From a virus, in IMG/VR virus record IMGVR_UViG_3300027965_000015, positions 1-29,496 of that record: DNA of 29,496 nt; one strand, 5' to 3'. A program made the position numbers and the translations under genes. Positions within the stretch are counted from its first letter, which is position 1. Every line of letters begins with the position of its first letter. This document shows, one piece after another, positions 15,794 through 23,970 of this stretch. The notes under the pieces were generated by a model. It saw only the letters and a list, made by a program, of their open reading frames with translations. It was not told the origin of the DNA and searched no databases.

Positions 15794-16705
15794 TTAGACA
15801 CCCTGATTGCCAAATACCTGCCGCCACTCGCCGCAGCCGAACACATAGCGCTCGAACGCTTTGGCCTTGGCGTTCAGCGTATCGCCGTCATTGTCCTGCA
15901 TGAAGCGATACTTTTCACGCTGGAACAGCGTGAGTCCGTTTGGCAGCTCGGTCAGAATGAACCAGGAAGGCGGTGCCGTATTAAGGTAGTGGTTCACTAT
16001 GTAATCACGCGGAAACGCCTTCAAATGCCGGATGGCATTGATGTCGTTATTGCCGGTCCCGCTCTGCAGCGGCGAGTGCAGGATGCGTGCAATGTTGAAC
16101 TGATCCTGAGCGCTTACCACCACACATTTAGGCGGATTGGCGATACGGTTTCCGCGGTTATCGGTGGTCAGGCTGATTTGCACCAGCAAGTCCTCGACCG
16201 ATGCCTCGGATATATCCGCTGCGTTCGCCGCCACGTTGCTTTGGAGACCAGAAACAGTCGGATGAGAGCTGGAGCAAAGCGCAACACCATCCGCAAACGG
16301 GTGCCCGGAGGCATCGAAGGCGAAGTTCAGGAAGTTGGCGGCGTTGATCTCCTTGGTAATATGCAGGCTATACGCCAGCATCTTTGCCCGGTCAAAGCTC
16401 TTTTTCAGGTACTTATTATCCTGCACCTCTTCATAGGTTACAATGTATCCGAGGCCCCACAGAGTGTGATAAAATCGGGAAATGTACCCCTGCTGGTGCG
16501 AGTCATAGTAAAAGCCTGCCCCCTGCGGCTTCGCCTGCGCGAGGCCAAAGGCGGTAGACTCCACCATCTCTTCATAGGCCAGTTCCGAGGCGTTCTCCTC
16601 GAAAATATGCGGGTATTCTTTGGGGAGACGTTCGTACTCGTTACCAAAGAATGTGTGCACCCCAGGCCATAATGCCTTCGGGTGCGAACCAGTGTTAATG
16701 GGCAT
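15794..16705 (-). CDS. Major capsid protein
   Basis: A 303-aa protein with an ATG at 16705 and AAGGG upstream. It begins MPINTGSHPKALWPGV, with FFGNEYERLPKEYPHIF near residue 20, a pattern seen in capsid proteins of Mu gpT-like HK97-fold phages. A helical spine-like segment (DRAKMLAYSLHITKEINAANFLNFAF), a central SSSHPTVSGLQSN loop and a LPNGLTLFQREKYRFMQDND strand fit the core fold. Position supports it: downstream of scaffold and decoration genes, and followed by a hairpin typical of highly expressed capsid genes. It assembles the icosahedral head shell. A long open frame exists antisense to it at 15728-16672, but this is considered a shadow. Confidence 0.9.
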   Translation of the reverse strand: MPINTGSHPKALWPGVHTFFGNEYERLPKEYPHIFEENASELAYEEMVESTAFGLAQAKPQGAGFYYDSHQQGYISRFYHTLWGLGYIVTYEEVQDNKYLKKSFDRAKMLAYSLHITKEINAANFLNFAFDASGHPFADGVALCSSSHPTVSGLQSNVAANAADISEASVEDLLVQISLTTDNRGNRIANPPKCVVVSAQDQFNIARILHSPLQSGTGNNDINAIRHLKAFPRDYIVNHYLNTAPPSWFILTELPNGLTLFQREKYRFMQDNDGDTLNAKAKAFERYVFGCGEWRQVFGNQGV

Positions 16706-16721
16706 ACTGTACTATTATCCC

Positions 16722-17324
16722 TTAAACGTTAGCAGCATTCGCCAGGCGGTAGTTGTGATTGTTGATCATCACGCGCCAGATGGCGTTGGTGCCTAGAGCA
16801 ATGTTCGGCTGCATAATCATTCCAAGGATATGCAGTTGCGAGGCGGCGCTGGAACTGAGCGTGGTGTTCATGGTGGCCCCGGATACGCCGCTTGCGGTAC
16901 TGCCGCTATAAGTGGAAATATCCAGATTTGCGGAGCGGCCGACTGCTGCGTGCCCTAGCGCGGCAACGCCATTGTCCATGATCTCGAATTCAAGCTCCGG
17001 GTCGTCGGCAATATAGACGCCGCGCACCGTCGAGGGCAGGCTATAGATCGTGCTGGTAGCCTGTTCCGGGAAAAAGGAGACCACGCTCCCCAGCACGGGA
17101 TTGCCGTCACCGGCCGTTATGGGCGCCACGGTCGGCAGCGTTCCGGGCGCATAGCCCTGATAGATTGCAGTATTGGAATCGCCGCCAAGCGTTACAGGGT
17201 CGCCAATGAATAGATTTGTGGCGACCGATGCCGGCACGATATACAGGTTGCCCCCGCCGTTAAACGGCGCGCCATTACGATGACGCACAGGGCGCAACCC
17301 GAAAGGCGCATTAGGATTGGCCAT
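16722..17324 (-). CDS. Capsid decoration / head-associated structural protein
   Basis: A 200-aa protein. It starts MANPNAPFGLRPVRHRNGAPFNGGG, a pattern widespread in small head-associated proteins encoded next to capsid genes. The body is beta-rich with no charged clusters: LYIVPASVATNLFIGDPVTL, ITAGDGNPVLGSVVSF and VRGVYIADDPELEFEIMDNG. The C-terminus is AIWRVMINNHNYRLANAANV. Length and composition match head decoration or head-stabilising proteins. It precedes the capsid gene by 16 bp in the transcription direction, with shared operon orientation. The exact role (cement protein or accessory shell protein) cannot be decided from sequence. Confidence 0.84.
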   Translation of the reverse strand: MANPNAPFGLRPVRHRNGAPFNGGGNLYIVPASVATNLFIGDPVTLGGDSNTAIYQGYAPGTLPTVAPITAGDGNPVLGSVVSFFPEQATSTIYSLPSTVRGVYIADDPELEFEIMDNGVAALGHAAVGRSANLDISTYSGSTASGVSGATMNTTLSSSAASQLHILGMIMQPNIALGTNAIWRVMINNHNYRLANAANV

Positions 17325-17365
17325 CGGTTTGTGAAAGTCCTAAAAAGTTGATGGAAAAGGGCGTT

Positions 17366-17887
17366 TTAGGCCCGCTTGATCTTCGGCATCGACGTATCGA
17401 TTTCTCGCGGCACATAAGCATGCCGCGGATCGCCGGACATGATGCCGGAGCCGCTGCCGTCATCCTGGGTCTCGCGCAATCGCCTGCTGCGCGCGTCCAG
17501 TCTCGCTAGCAATTCGGCTTGGTCTTTTTCGTAATAATCTCGCCGTTTCTTGAGAAGGATGGCACGGATGGGCTCCCCATCGCGGCCACGGCCTACTGTT
17601 CGCTCCAAGCGCGTGCCGCCGCCTTTATTGCGGGAATCTTTACAGGCATCGCGGTCCTCGACTATATCCCAATCATCCTGCTCGGTTAGATACTGAATGC
17701 GACCCTTGTCGTCATTCGCCCAATAATAGGCATAATTGTCTTCGCTATTCTCGCCTGCCTTAATGTGGGGAGGCACCCCTAAATGAAGTTGCACGCCGTT
17801 CATCGGGTCATCGCTTTGGCGGCGCCTGCGCTCCAAACGAGCTTCTCTGGCGCGCGCTGAGACCGGCGCGGGAATATCGGTGGTCAT
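17366..17887 (-). CDS. Head-module protein of unknown function
   Basis: From ATG at 17887 (GAAGG about 10 bp upstream) this encodes 173 aa, 1 bp after the scaffold stop. A longer in-frame start at 17971 would overlap the scaffold gene. The protein is highly charged: a basic N-terminal helix (AREARLERRRRQ), a conserved-looking centre (NYAYYWANDDKGRIQYLTEQ then DDWDIVED), a long basic helix (ILLKKRRDYYEKDQAELLARL) and a Gly/Ser-rich tail. Proteins with this YYWANDDKGRI-type core are found between scaffold and capsid genes in related podoviruses, without assigned function. No Cys or membrane segments dominate. It may be a scaffold partner or minor head protein; this is inference from position. 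Confidence 0.8.
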   Translation of the reverse strand: MTTDIPAPVSARAREARLERRRRQSDDPMNGVQLHLGVPPHIKAGENSEDNYAYYWANDDKGRIQYLTEQDDWDIVEDRDACKDSRNKGGGTRLERTVGRGRDGEPIRAILLKKRRDYYEKDQAELLARLDARSRRLRETQDDGSGSGIMSGDPRHAYVPREIDTSMPKIKRA

Positions 17888-17888
17888 T

Positions 17889-18869
17889 CTAGCCTTCGGG
17901 GTATTGCGACCAATAGGCGGCTGCAGCTCTGGCCTGGACTTTAGCCAAGCCCTCCTTGTCGGGATCGCCATATAGGCCCTGGTTGATAAATGTAGCCGTC
18001 ATAATCTCCCGTTCGGCGGCCGGGATATCGCGCCAGCCCTTTGTGGCCGCATTGCGCGATACAGATCGCCCGCTCGACTGGCCCTCCACAGAGGAAGGAC
18101 GCTGTCTTTCGCTGCGCGGCGGAGGTGCCTCGCCATCTGCATCATCGCCGTTGCCGGGATCGCTGAGGCGGGGCGGCTGATAGGCCGTCTCAGGGTTTAC
18201 AATATGCGGGTAGCGCGCAGCCATACGCCGTGTCACCTCTTCGAGGTTCTCTTTCAGCGGCACACCTTGCTGGTTGAGCATCATGTGGATCGCCTCCGCT
18301 TCTTGCGCGATCGGTGAGTTGGCTTGCTTTAGCGCGTAAAACCAACTGTTGCGCACGCCCCAATCCAGTACTTCTTGCGGTGTATCGGCCAACGGAGGTG
18401 CTGCATGCCGCGTCTCCTGATCGCGCTTTGCGTCTTCCTCGCGAAACTGTTTTAGAATTTCCTGCTCTGCGCGAGTGATATGCTCAAACTGTTGCGCGCG
18501 CTGCTCCGGGGTTGCCGGCGATACCGCAATCCGGCGGCGCTCTAACTCAAGTTCGGTAAGGTACTGTTCGCGCTGGCGCCGGATAGCCTCCTGCGCCATG
18601 TTTCCGGTTGCCTGCAGACGGCGATCGAACTCCTGCCGTAGCGCCGCAACCTCGCGCTTGAATTGCTCGCGCTCACGTTTGCGCTCTTCCCGCTCCTTGT
18701 TCAGAAGGCCCTGCACAATAGGCAGGTGCTCCCGCCCGCGGCGCAGATATTCTTTGGCATCCACCCATTGGTCCGGGTCGCCACGCCATTTATCGCGCGG
18801 GGACCAGCCCATAGAAGCGGCTTCACTCTCGATTTTTGCGTCGTCTAACTCTTCGGTTTCACTACTCAT
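17889..18869 (-). CDS. Capsid scaffolding protein
   Basis: A 326-aa acidic and strongly helical protein. The N-terminus has MGWSPRDKWRGDPDQWVDAKEYLRRG (about 20-45), a signature found at the start of scaffolds in podovirus genomes. It is followed by a long coiled coil (about 55-160, dense in Glu, Arg and Gln). The middle contains a Trp-rich VLDWGVRNSWFYALKQAN segment. A Pro/Ser/Gly linker (about 230-275) joins a C-terminal helix that probably contacts the capsid protein. Its start overlaps the GroES-like gene stop as ATGA (18866-18869). The scaffold organises procapsid assembly and is lost or recycled before DNA packaging. No protease signature is visible. Confidence 0.86.
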   Translation of the reverse strand: MSSETEELDDAKIESEAASMGWSPRDKWRGDPDQWVDAKEYLRRGREHLPIVQGLLNKEREERKREREQFKREVAALRQEFDRRLQATGNMAQEAIRRQREQYLTELELERRRIAVSPATPEQRAQQFEHITRAEQEILKQFREEDAKRDQETRHAAPPLADTPQEVLDWGVRNSWFYALKQANSPIAQEAEAIHMMLNQQGVPLKENLEEVTRRMAARYPHIVNPETAYQPPRLSDPGNGDDADGEAPPPRSERQRPSSVEGQSSGRSVSRNAATKGWRDIPAAEREIMTATFINQGLYGDPDKEGLAKVQARAAAAYWSQYPEG

Positions 18870-19210
18870 CGTGGAAAATCCAGAATGGCAAACACGTCCT
18901 TGTCGTTCATGAGGCGATATTCTTTGCCGTTTTTCGCTGTCACGTTGCGTCCTGCATATTTTGTGCAGAATACGCGCTCGCCCGGCTTTGGCAATTTTCT
19001 CTTGTCCATGCCGTCGAGATAATCCCAGGCAAGGGGAGAAGCGGCAATAAAAGTGCCGGTAGTAACGTCTTCCCTGTGCGCTTCTGGAATAATAATGCTG
19101 CCGATGCGGCTTATTGGCTCATCCAGCTCGACCAGCACTTTGTAGTCAAGGAGGCGGATACCAAGTTCTTTTTGATCGGGCACCTTTGCCAGACCGGATG
19201 GTTCCTTCAT
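18866..19210 (-). CDS. GroES-like co-chaperonin (Cpn10 fold)
   Basis: A 114-aa protein, slightly longer than E. coli GroES (97 aa). It matches the Cpn10 layout. GIRLLDYKVLVELDE (about 17-31) is the first strand and SRIGSIIIPEAHRE (about 34-47) is the mobile loop with its hydrophobic IxxIII-like edge. TGTFIAASP follows, then LPKPGERVFCTKYAG, and a C-terminal YRLMNDKDVFAILDF strand. Phage Cpn10s (T4 gp31 is the best known) replace host GroES on GroEL so that the phage capsid protein can fold. It is encoded directly before the scaffold and overlaps both neighbours by ATGA, tying its expression to capsid assembly. Assignment is by motif; confidence is good although overall identity is low. Confidence 0.82.
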   Translation of the reverse strand: MKEPSGLAKVPDQKELGIRLLDYKVLVELDEPISRIGSIIIPEAHREDVTTGTFIAASPLAWDYLDGMDKRKLPKPGERVFCTKYAGRNVTAKNGKEYRLMNDKDVFAILDFPR

Positions 19211-19449
19211 GTTTCGAATTCCGCTTTCATATCTTCGTAGCTCATATTAACTATTTGCGTGCAAAGACTGTTATGCACGCGCAGTTTGGTAAGCAGTATC
19301 ATATCGATGCTGCTTGGCGGCTTTGCAGAGAACGACTCTGTGAGCCATTGTTTCTTTGCGTTTTCGGCTATTTTCTCAAGCTTGCGGAATAGGGCCTGCG
19401 TGATAGGATCAGCACGCCACTGCTCGAAGTCGTCGCGTTCTATTTTCAG
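19207..19449 (-). CDS. Small conserved phage protein, apparent CTG start
   Basis: This frame encodes 80 aa from CTG at 19449 and ends in TGA overlapping the GroES-like ATG as ATGA. The sequence is clearly coding: after the start come KIERDDFEQWRADPITQALF, LEKIAENAKKQWLTESF and a C-terminal VNMSYEDMKAEFET. This resembles the many small phage proteins that begin M-x-x-x-R-x-x-F-E-x-W and end in YEDL-type motifs; their function is unknown. No ATG, GTG or TTG lies between the upstream in-frame stop and residue 50. AAGGA sits 10 bp before the CTG. The CTG also overlaps the TGA of a six-codon ORF (19465-19445), which could deliver ribosomes to it. A sequencing error or -1 frameshift from that ORF is the alternative. 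Confidence 0.72.
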   Translation of the reverse strand: MKIERDDFEQWRADPITQALFRKLEKIAENAKKQWLTESFSAKPPSSIDMILLTKLRVHNSLCTQIVNMSYEDMKAEFET

Positions 19450-19466
19450 ATATTACTATCCTTCAT

Positions 19467-19542
19467 TGGAGCGGCCGGCGAGAATCGAACCCATGGCCTC
19501 TTGCCTGACATGCAAGCGCTCTGCCGGTTGAGTTACATCCGC
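19467..19542 (-). tRNA. tRNA-Asp(GTC)-like gene, degenerate
   Basis: This 76-nt element fits the canonical numbering: T8, A14, G18-G19, A21, a perfect 5-bp anticodon stem (CTTGC/GCAAG), T33, and a T-loop TTCGATT. It carries an encoded CCA end. The anticodon is GTC at 19507-19509. Pairing is imperfect: acceptor mismatch A5-G68 with a T6-G67 wobble, D-stem A10-C25, and a T-stem with an A-C mismatch plus G-T pairs. The discriminator is T rather than the G expected for tRNA-Asp. It lies between the polyvalent gene (stop 19557) and the CTG-start gene. It may be a phage tRNA that is still functional, a decaying one, or a processing element in the late transcript. Confidence 0.7.
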
Positions 19543-19556
19543 CTTGTTATATATAG

Positions 19557-21665
19557 TTACTCCTCTTCGCCGCCGCCATAGCCAAAACTGGCCCCGGCAA
19601 TGGCGAGCGGTGCTAAACCGAAGAGTTTGTTTCCGTTCTCGATCACAGATTGGCGGATCTTGTCATTGATCGGAAAAACGGTAAATCCTTTGCCTTTCGC
19701 GCCAGACGGCGTAATCAACTTTTCGTGATATTCCGGCGGCGGTGCGGTTTTGTCGTGCTCGCGCAGTACCTCTTTCATCGTATTTGGAACGATCCGATCA
19801 TAAAAGGATTGCATGCCGTGCTCTTTGCCTGGATTGTAGGAAAGCACGGTTTTTCCTGACGGGATCGCGATGTAATCCGCGCCCGATTCAATGGCTTGCC
19901 TTAAGGCCCGGCGCAGGACCGTACTCACCCATTGACCTGTTGTGTTGACAAGAGGATTGCTGGGAGCGGCGGCTTCGGCGGTGCGGAGTTCGGCGTTAAG
20001 CCGCTCAAGTTCTTGTGCTTGACCAATACGGTTATTTAGTTCTATAAGCTTTTGTTTTTCTGCTGCGGAAAAATTGCCAGCTTCTCTATCCAAGAGAGAC
20101 GATATAGCGTAAATAACATCGCTATCTCTCCTAAGTTCGCCAAAGCGTTTTAATGGCGGTCCTCCGCCTGATGGGACAAAAGTCAGCCCGCCTAGAAAAT
20201 CTCTGCCCTCGTTGATAGCGTTCTTTACACTTTGAGTTATATTGTCAATCTCACGCCTCAACTCCGCAATCTTAGCTTCGTCTCGAACCCCCTTATCTCT
20301 TAACCTTTGCCCCCAATCTGATTGAATTTGGTCGATATTATAGACTGTTCTTCCCTCTTTATCTTTTACGAGGGAGGTCATGAGGTGACCGACGATATTG
20401 GGTTCTGGGAAATGGCCGGAGCGGAAATTCACATCGCTGTCTCGCGCGGACGGTTGCTCTCTTTCCGGCAAATGCAGCACTGTCTCCCTATATGTAGGAT
20501 TGTGCGGATCTAGGGAGTAGGAGGAATATCGTGTCGGATCGTTTGGCTCGATTCGCTCCCTAAGCAGCATCTCTTGCTCTGCTTCCTCCGCGGGTGTGAG
20601 GAGATGGTTGCGTACATAAGCTTGCCCTTCATCATTTAGCTCATCGATCGCCACCGTCTTTGATGGAAATCTCCTTTCGTAACCGCCGTATTCCGTAATA
20701 GCAAGCGCCTCTCCGTCAGGGGCCTCGATGATGACGTGCATCCCATCATGATCAGACCAGACCGGAACTTCACCGATCTCGATTTTTGCGCCAGCCTTGG
20801 CAAACGCTTCCTGCGGGTTGAGAGACAACAAATCGCGATCAACCTTAACGCCTTTACTCTCTAAAAAATTTACCGCCTTAGTAATTCCATCTCCGTCATA
20901 CCATCTCTCCTCCAGAGACCGGCTTACAGGCTGGAAGCGCCCCTGATCCAAAATCTCTTGGCGCCACTCCTCCATCTGTTTGGCAAATTCGGAGTTGAAA
21001 TGTTCATCTCTTGCGTAATCGGATTCCCTCAGACGAACTCTATTTTCATCAAGGTATTTTATTATATCTTCGCGGGTGACGGAATTTTTGCCTTCGAGGA
21101 ACTTATCAAGCCCTGTCGCTTGGATCTCCGCGTCTGTCACCCCACCCGCATTTTTCAGCGTCCTTAGCATTTGCTCTGGCGGGCCTTTGGCTTGTTTTAT
21201 GCCCCTGGCTGCCTCCAAGGCCGCGGAGTAATAGCCAAGCGGGTCAATGTCGCGCTTCCCGAACGCTCCCCCGCCAACTACACCAAGCAACGGGAGTGCC
21301 GTTTCGCCCAAAGTGCCGCGCAGCAACTGCATACCATTCCACAAGCCTTGGAGGCTGTTATCGACCGGCCCAGTATTCGGAGGATCAGCCGTTGCGGCGT
21401 TATAGGCATCCCTTGCCGAGAGCGGAATTCCGGCGGGAGTGAAATATAAAAGACCGCCGCCTAGGGCATTAAAAAGGCGGTTTCCATAGTCTTTGACGCT
21501 ATCCCAATCTCTAATGTCGAACGTGTATGGAACCGTTGCGCCTGGAAAATAATAGCGTGCATGGCGATCTGTATCATGAAGCGCCGCAAGCAAATTCTCG
21601 TAAGGAAAATCCGCATCCTTGGCCGGGATGCCCCAATAGGCCAAGGCGTTATCAGCATTATCCAT
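19557..21665 (-). CDS. Polyvalent-type protein with large polyvalent-protein-associated domains
   Basis: A 702-aa protein with an ATG at 21665 and AGGT upstream. Residues about 165-210 (QMLRTLKNAGGVTDAEIQ, GLDKFLEGKNSVTREDI, KYLDENRV) match the first recurring segment of polyvalent proteins. Residues about 390-455 (YRETVLHLP, FRSGHFPEPNIVGHLMT, YNIDQIQSDWGQ) and 590-630 (GADYIAIPSGKTVLSY, PGKEHGMQSFYDRIVP) match the second. It is interrupted by a coiled coil (about 460-570). Such domains occur in very long phage and plasmid proteins thought to be delivered into the new host with the DNA. Here the module is a compact single protein encoded between portal and scaffold. Its tail ends in a hydrophobic Gly-rich helix. 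The biochemical activity is unknown. Confidence 0.8.
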   Translation of the reverse strand: MDNADNALAYWGIPAKDADFPYENLLAALHDTDRHARYYFPGATVPYTFDIRDWDSVKDYGNRLFNALGGGLLYFTPAGIPLSARDAYNAATADPPNTGPVDNSLQGLWNGMQLLRGTLGETALPLLGVVGGGAFGKRDIDPLGYYSAALEAARGIKQAKGPPEQMLRTLKNAGGVTDAEIQATGLDKFLEGKNSVTREDIIKYLDENRVRLRESDYARDEHFNSEFAKQMEEWRQEILDQGRFQPVSRSLEERWYDGDGITKAVNFLESKGVKVDRDLLSLNPQEAFAKAGAKIEIGEVPVWSDHDGMHVIIEAPDGEALAITEYGGYERRFPSKTVAIDELNDEGQAYVRNHLLTPAEEAEQEMLLRERIEPNDPTRYSSYSLDPHNPTYRETVLHLPEREQPSARDSDVNFRSGHFPEPNIVGHLMTSLVKDKEGRTVYNIDQIQSDWGQRLRDKGVRDEAKIAELRREIDNITQSVKNAINEGRDFLGGLTFVPSGGGPPLKRFGELRRDSDVIYAISSLLDREAGNFSAAEKQKLIELNNRIGQAQELERLNAELRTAEAAAPSNPLVNTTGQWVSTVLRRALRQAIESGADYIAIPSGKTVLSYNPGKEHGMQSFYDRIVPNTMKEVLREHDKTAPPPEYHEKLITPSGAKGKGFTVFPINDKIRQSVIENGNKLFGLAPLAIAGASFGYGGGEEE

Positions 21666-21679
21666 AATCTACCTATGAA

Positions 21680-23656
21680 CTATGCCGGCGGGTTTTTGAA
21701 GAAGTCCGGGCGCGGACCAGCGATCTCAGAGGCCGCCTTGGCGCTATAATGGTCGGCCTGCGCCATCTCTTTGGCAGCCAGAGCGCGATTGTGCATGGCG
21801 CTCGATTGCGCCAGCTCCACCTGCGCTCTTGCCTGTGCCATCTGCAGCATGTCGGCTGGCGACGGCTGTCCTGGCTTCTTTAGCACCTCGGCAACATTGT
21901 CGATCTCCGCCGCTTGCAGCACGCGCATCAATATGGGCATAGGTTCGAGCAGTCCTTGGAATGCTGGCTGCATCAGCAGAGATGACAAAAATTGCGCCTT
22001 GGTGATGCGCTGCGTTTCCGTAACTTCGCCGGGATCGGCAACCGGATTTACAATGCAGCCATCGTCGGCAAAGTCAGCCTGCACAGAGGCGGGTTGACCT
22101 AAATACTCAGAATAAGTCTTATCGTCTAGGTAACGGCGATTCAGCTCGTACTGAATGCGGAACTCATCCGAAAGCGCTACAAACACCCGTTTGTAGATAG
22201 CCGTGAAGACCTTCATGCCCTGGTCGATTAGGGCCATGAGTGTAGTTGGCTGGATATCGGCAGAGGTGGTAGCGCCTGTTAGAATGTCCTGTATAGCCAC
22301 CATCTGGCGAGCATCTTCCTTGATCGAGCCGAGCAACTGGAAGAGCACCATGGACGGACCGGCGAAATTCTTGTCGACTATCGATTCGCGGATAGTACCG
22401 CCCGGCGCATCGACGGAAAAATATTTCCCAGGCTCGAAGCGGAACTCAGATGTCTTAAAATTCAGTTCGCTGCCGACAAAACCGCCGCCTGCATTTTGTA
22501 GATGCCCAGCGTCCAGCATCTGATTAAACGAAGTGTCGATGACTTCGTTGATGCTCTCCAGCAGCTGACCGAATCCCATCCCGTAAAAACCGCCGCGGAT
22601 ATTTGGCAGAAAACGGAAATGTGTGAAATAATTGTCGCGCGGGATCGAGGTTATGCCCCGGCGGTCATAGCGTATATCCTGCGGATCGAATCCGGGTCTT
22701 ATCCGCACCAGCTTGCCGGATGACTCCTGCACCGTGACGATCCATGGCTCTACGAAGCCGTCCTCATCGAGGTCGTAAAAACAATGCTGCTCAACAAAGG
22801 TTAATGGCGATTGCTCGTCCATCGCCTCGGCCATCTCGGCATCCAAATCGATGTCAAGAAAGATGCCGTTGCGCTGACGGTCGTCTACCTCATACGGGTA
22901 CAGATCGAACACGTGGCTTATGCGCGGACAGCTCGTCAGATGCTTGGTGCGCTGGTTCACCACCAAGTCGAAGGCCGACACCCACATGGTCTGCGGCCGC
23001 GTAAACTCGAAGTCCCAGAAGGTTTTTTTGAACGAGCTGCCGATCACCGGCAATTGCATCAAAAGCGCATCCATATCGGCCTGCCAAGACGGCATGCCAT
23101 CAAGGATCTGCGAATTCTGGAATGATGCAACACGCTGCGCGCGGGCTGCTTTAGTGCCGTCCGGATCGGCACCGCCAACGCGCGCCTTGCAGATGCTGCG
23201 CCCCTGCACGATAGCAGGAAATGCCCGTGCATTGAATTGCAGGGCTGCCTCGGCAAGCAGCGGGTATTTGACATTGGCGCTATTCGGAAACGGATAATTT
23301 TTCGGCTCGCGCTTTTGCTCTGCCGTATCGACGGCACGCTCGGCCATTTCGAGCCAGTCTGATCGGCTATGGTTGTCGATCTCATAGCCTTCATGTACGC
23401 GCTGGCCTAACGCCTGCAGCTCGCTATCTGCGATAGCCGGGTCTTCTGCCACGTTGGGCATCTCGGCCCACCGGAACAGACGTTCCACCGCTTCCGGCAA
23501 CCGGATAATATACGGTGCTGGAAATGGCGTGACATTACTGGCGGCCGCGCCCTGCGGCCCTTGGGGGCCTTGCGGCGACGCCACCTGCTGCGGCGGGGGA
23601 ACCAGCTGTGTTGTCTGCTGCGGGCCTCCGGGAATTGGCCCGGCCGGGTCTGGCAT
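21680..23656 (-). CDS. P22-like portal protein
   Basis: From ATG at 23656 this encodes 658 aa; the upstream in-frame codons overlap the preceding 58-aa gene, so this later start is preferred although its Shine-Dalgarno is weak. The first about 40 residues are Pro/Gln-rich. The body then shows KNYPFPNSANVKYPLLAEAA (about 115-135), a P22-portal-family landmark. Typical aromatic-rich segments follow (FKKTFWDFEF, HVFDLYPYEVDD, FVEQHCFYDLDEDGF), with FLPNIRGGFYGMGFGQLLE and SFNQMLDAGHLQNAGGGFVG in the stem and crown-contact region. The C-terminus is a long Ala/Gln-rich helix, comparable to the barrel helix of P22. The portal forms the dodecameric ring through which the terminase pumps DNA. It lies near TerL. 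Confidence 0.88.
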   Translation of the reverse strand: MPDPAGPIPGGPQQTTQLVPPPQQVASPQGPQGPQGAAASNVTPFPAPYIIRLPEAVERLFRWAEMPNVAEDPAIADSELQALGQRVHEGYEIDNHSRSDWLEMAERAVDTAEQKREPKNYPFPNSANVKYPLLAEAALQFNARAFPAIVQGRSICKARVGGADPDGTKAARAQRVASFQNSQILDGMPSWQADMDALLMQLPVIGSSFKKTFWDFEFTRPQTMWVSAFDLVVNQRTKHLTSCPRISHVFDLYPYEVDDRQRNGIFLDIDLDAEMAEAMDEQSPLTFVEQHCFYDLDEDGFVEPWIVTVQESSGKLVRIRPGFDPQDIRYDRRGITSIPRDNYFTHFRFLPNIRGGFYGMGFGQLLESINEVIDTSFNQMLDAGHLQNAGGGFVGSELNFKTSEFRFEPGKYFSVDAPGGTIRESIVDKNFAGPSMVLFQLLGSIKEDARQMVAIQDILTGATTSADIQPTTLMALIDQGMKVFTAIYKRVFVALSDEFRIQYELNRRYLDDKTYSEYLGQPASVQADFADDGCIVNPVADPGEVTETQRITKAQFLSSLLMQPAFQGLLEPMPILMRVLQAAEIDNVAEVLKKPGQPSPADMLQMAQARAQVELAQSSAMHNRALAAKEMAQADHYSAKAASEIAGPRPDFFKNPPA

Positions 23657-23669
23657 CTGCACCAGACTA

Positions 23670-23846
23670 TTATTCCACGTAACCCTGCGGCTTGCGGGCC
23701 TCCGGCAAAGCACAGTCCTGGCACAGGGCTATAGACATGGCCAACCGTTTTGGCACCAATTGCGTCTCCTCAATCCGGTATGCTTTTTCGGCAAGGCTCG
23801 CCGAGTCCTTTGCCTGGCGCGCACGCCGTCTGCGTTCGCTTTTCAT
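23670..23846 (-). CDS. 58-aa basic protein, unknown
   Basis: ATG at 23846 has GGGG 6 bp upstream. The 58-aa product is basic at its N-terminus (MKSERRRRARQAKD), has a helical middle, and holds a CQDC motif (residues 42-45) near the C-terminus. It ends 13 bp before the portal start. A single CxxC pair is too little to call a metal site. No family is recognised; it is supported by tight spacing and start signal. Confidence 0.6.
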   Translation of the reverse strand: MKSERRRRARQAKDSASLAEKAYRIEETQLVPKRLAMSIALCQDCALPEARKPQGYVE

Positions 23847-23970
23847 TCAGTACCCCATACTAAAAAACGCCGCCGCGTATGATTACATTGATTCGGCTGC
23901 GGCTGGCATTGTTGTCATGTTCTTGTCGCGTAGTGCCTAGTGCCCTGGTATCTGATAGCGGAAGGCCTGC
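23847..23970. other. Short intergenic spacer upstream of the 58-aa gene
   Basis: These 124 bp separate the 71-aa and 58-aa genes. They hold only an 11-codon minus-strand ORF (start near 23916) and a T6 run after a GC-rich stretch, without a clear hairpin. No promoter or gene is convincing. Confidence 0.4.

Noticed and set aside
15728-16672. Plus-strand 314-codon open frame antisense to the major capsid gene
   Set aside because: It is the mirror of a strongly supported capsid gene, has no ribosome binding site or promoter, and its translation shows no domain.
17340-17370. Short GGGC/GCCC hairpin with TTTT after the 173-aa gene
   Set aside because: The stem is only 4 bp and the loop 7 nt, too weak to call a terminator although the T-run is present.
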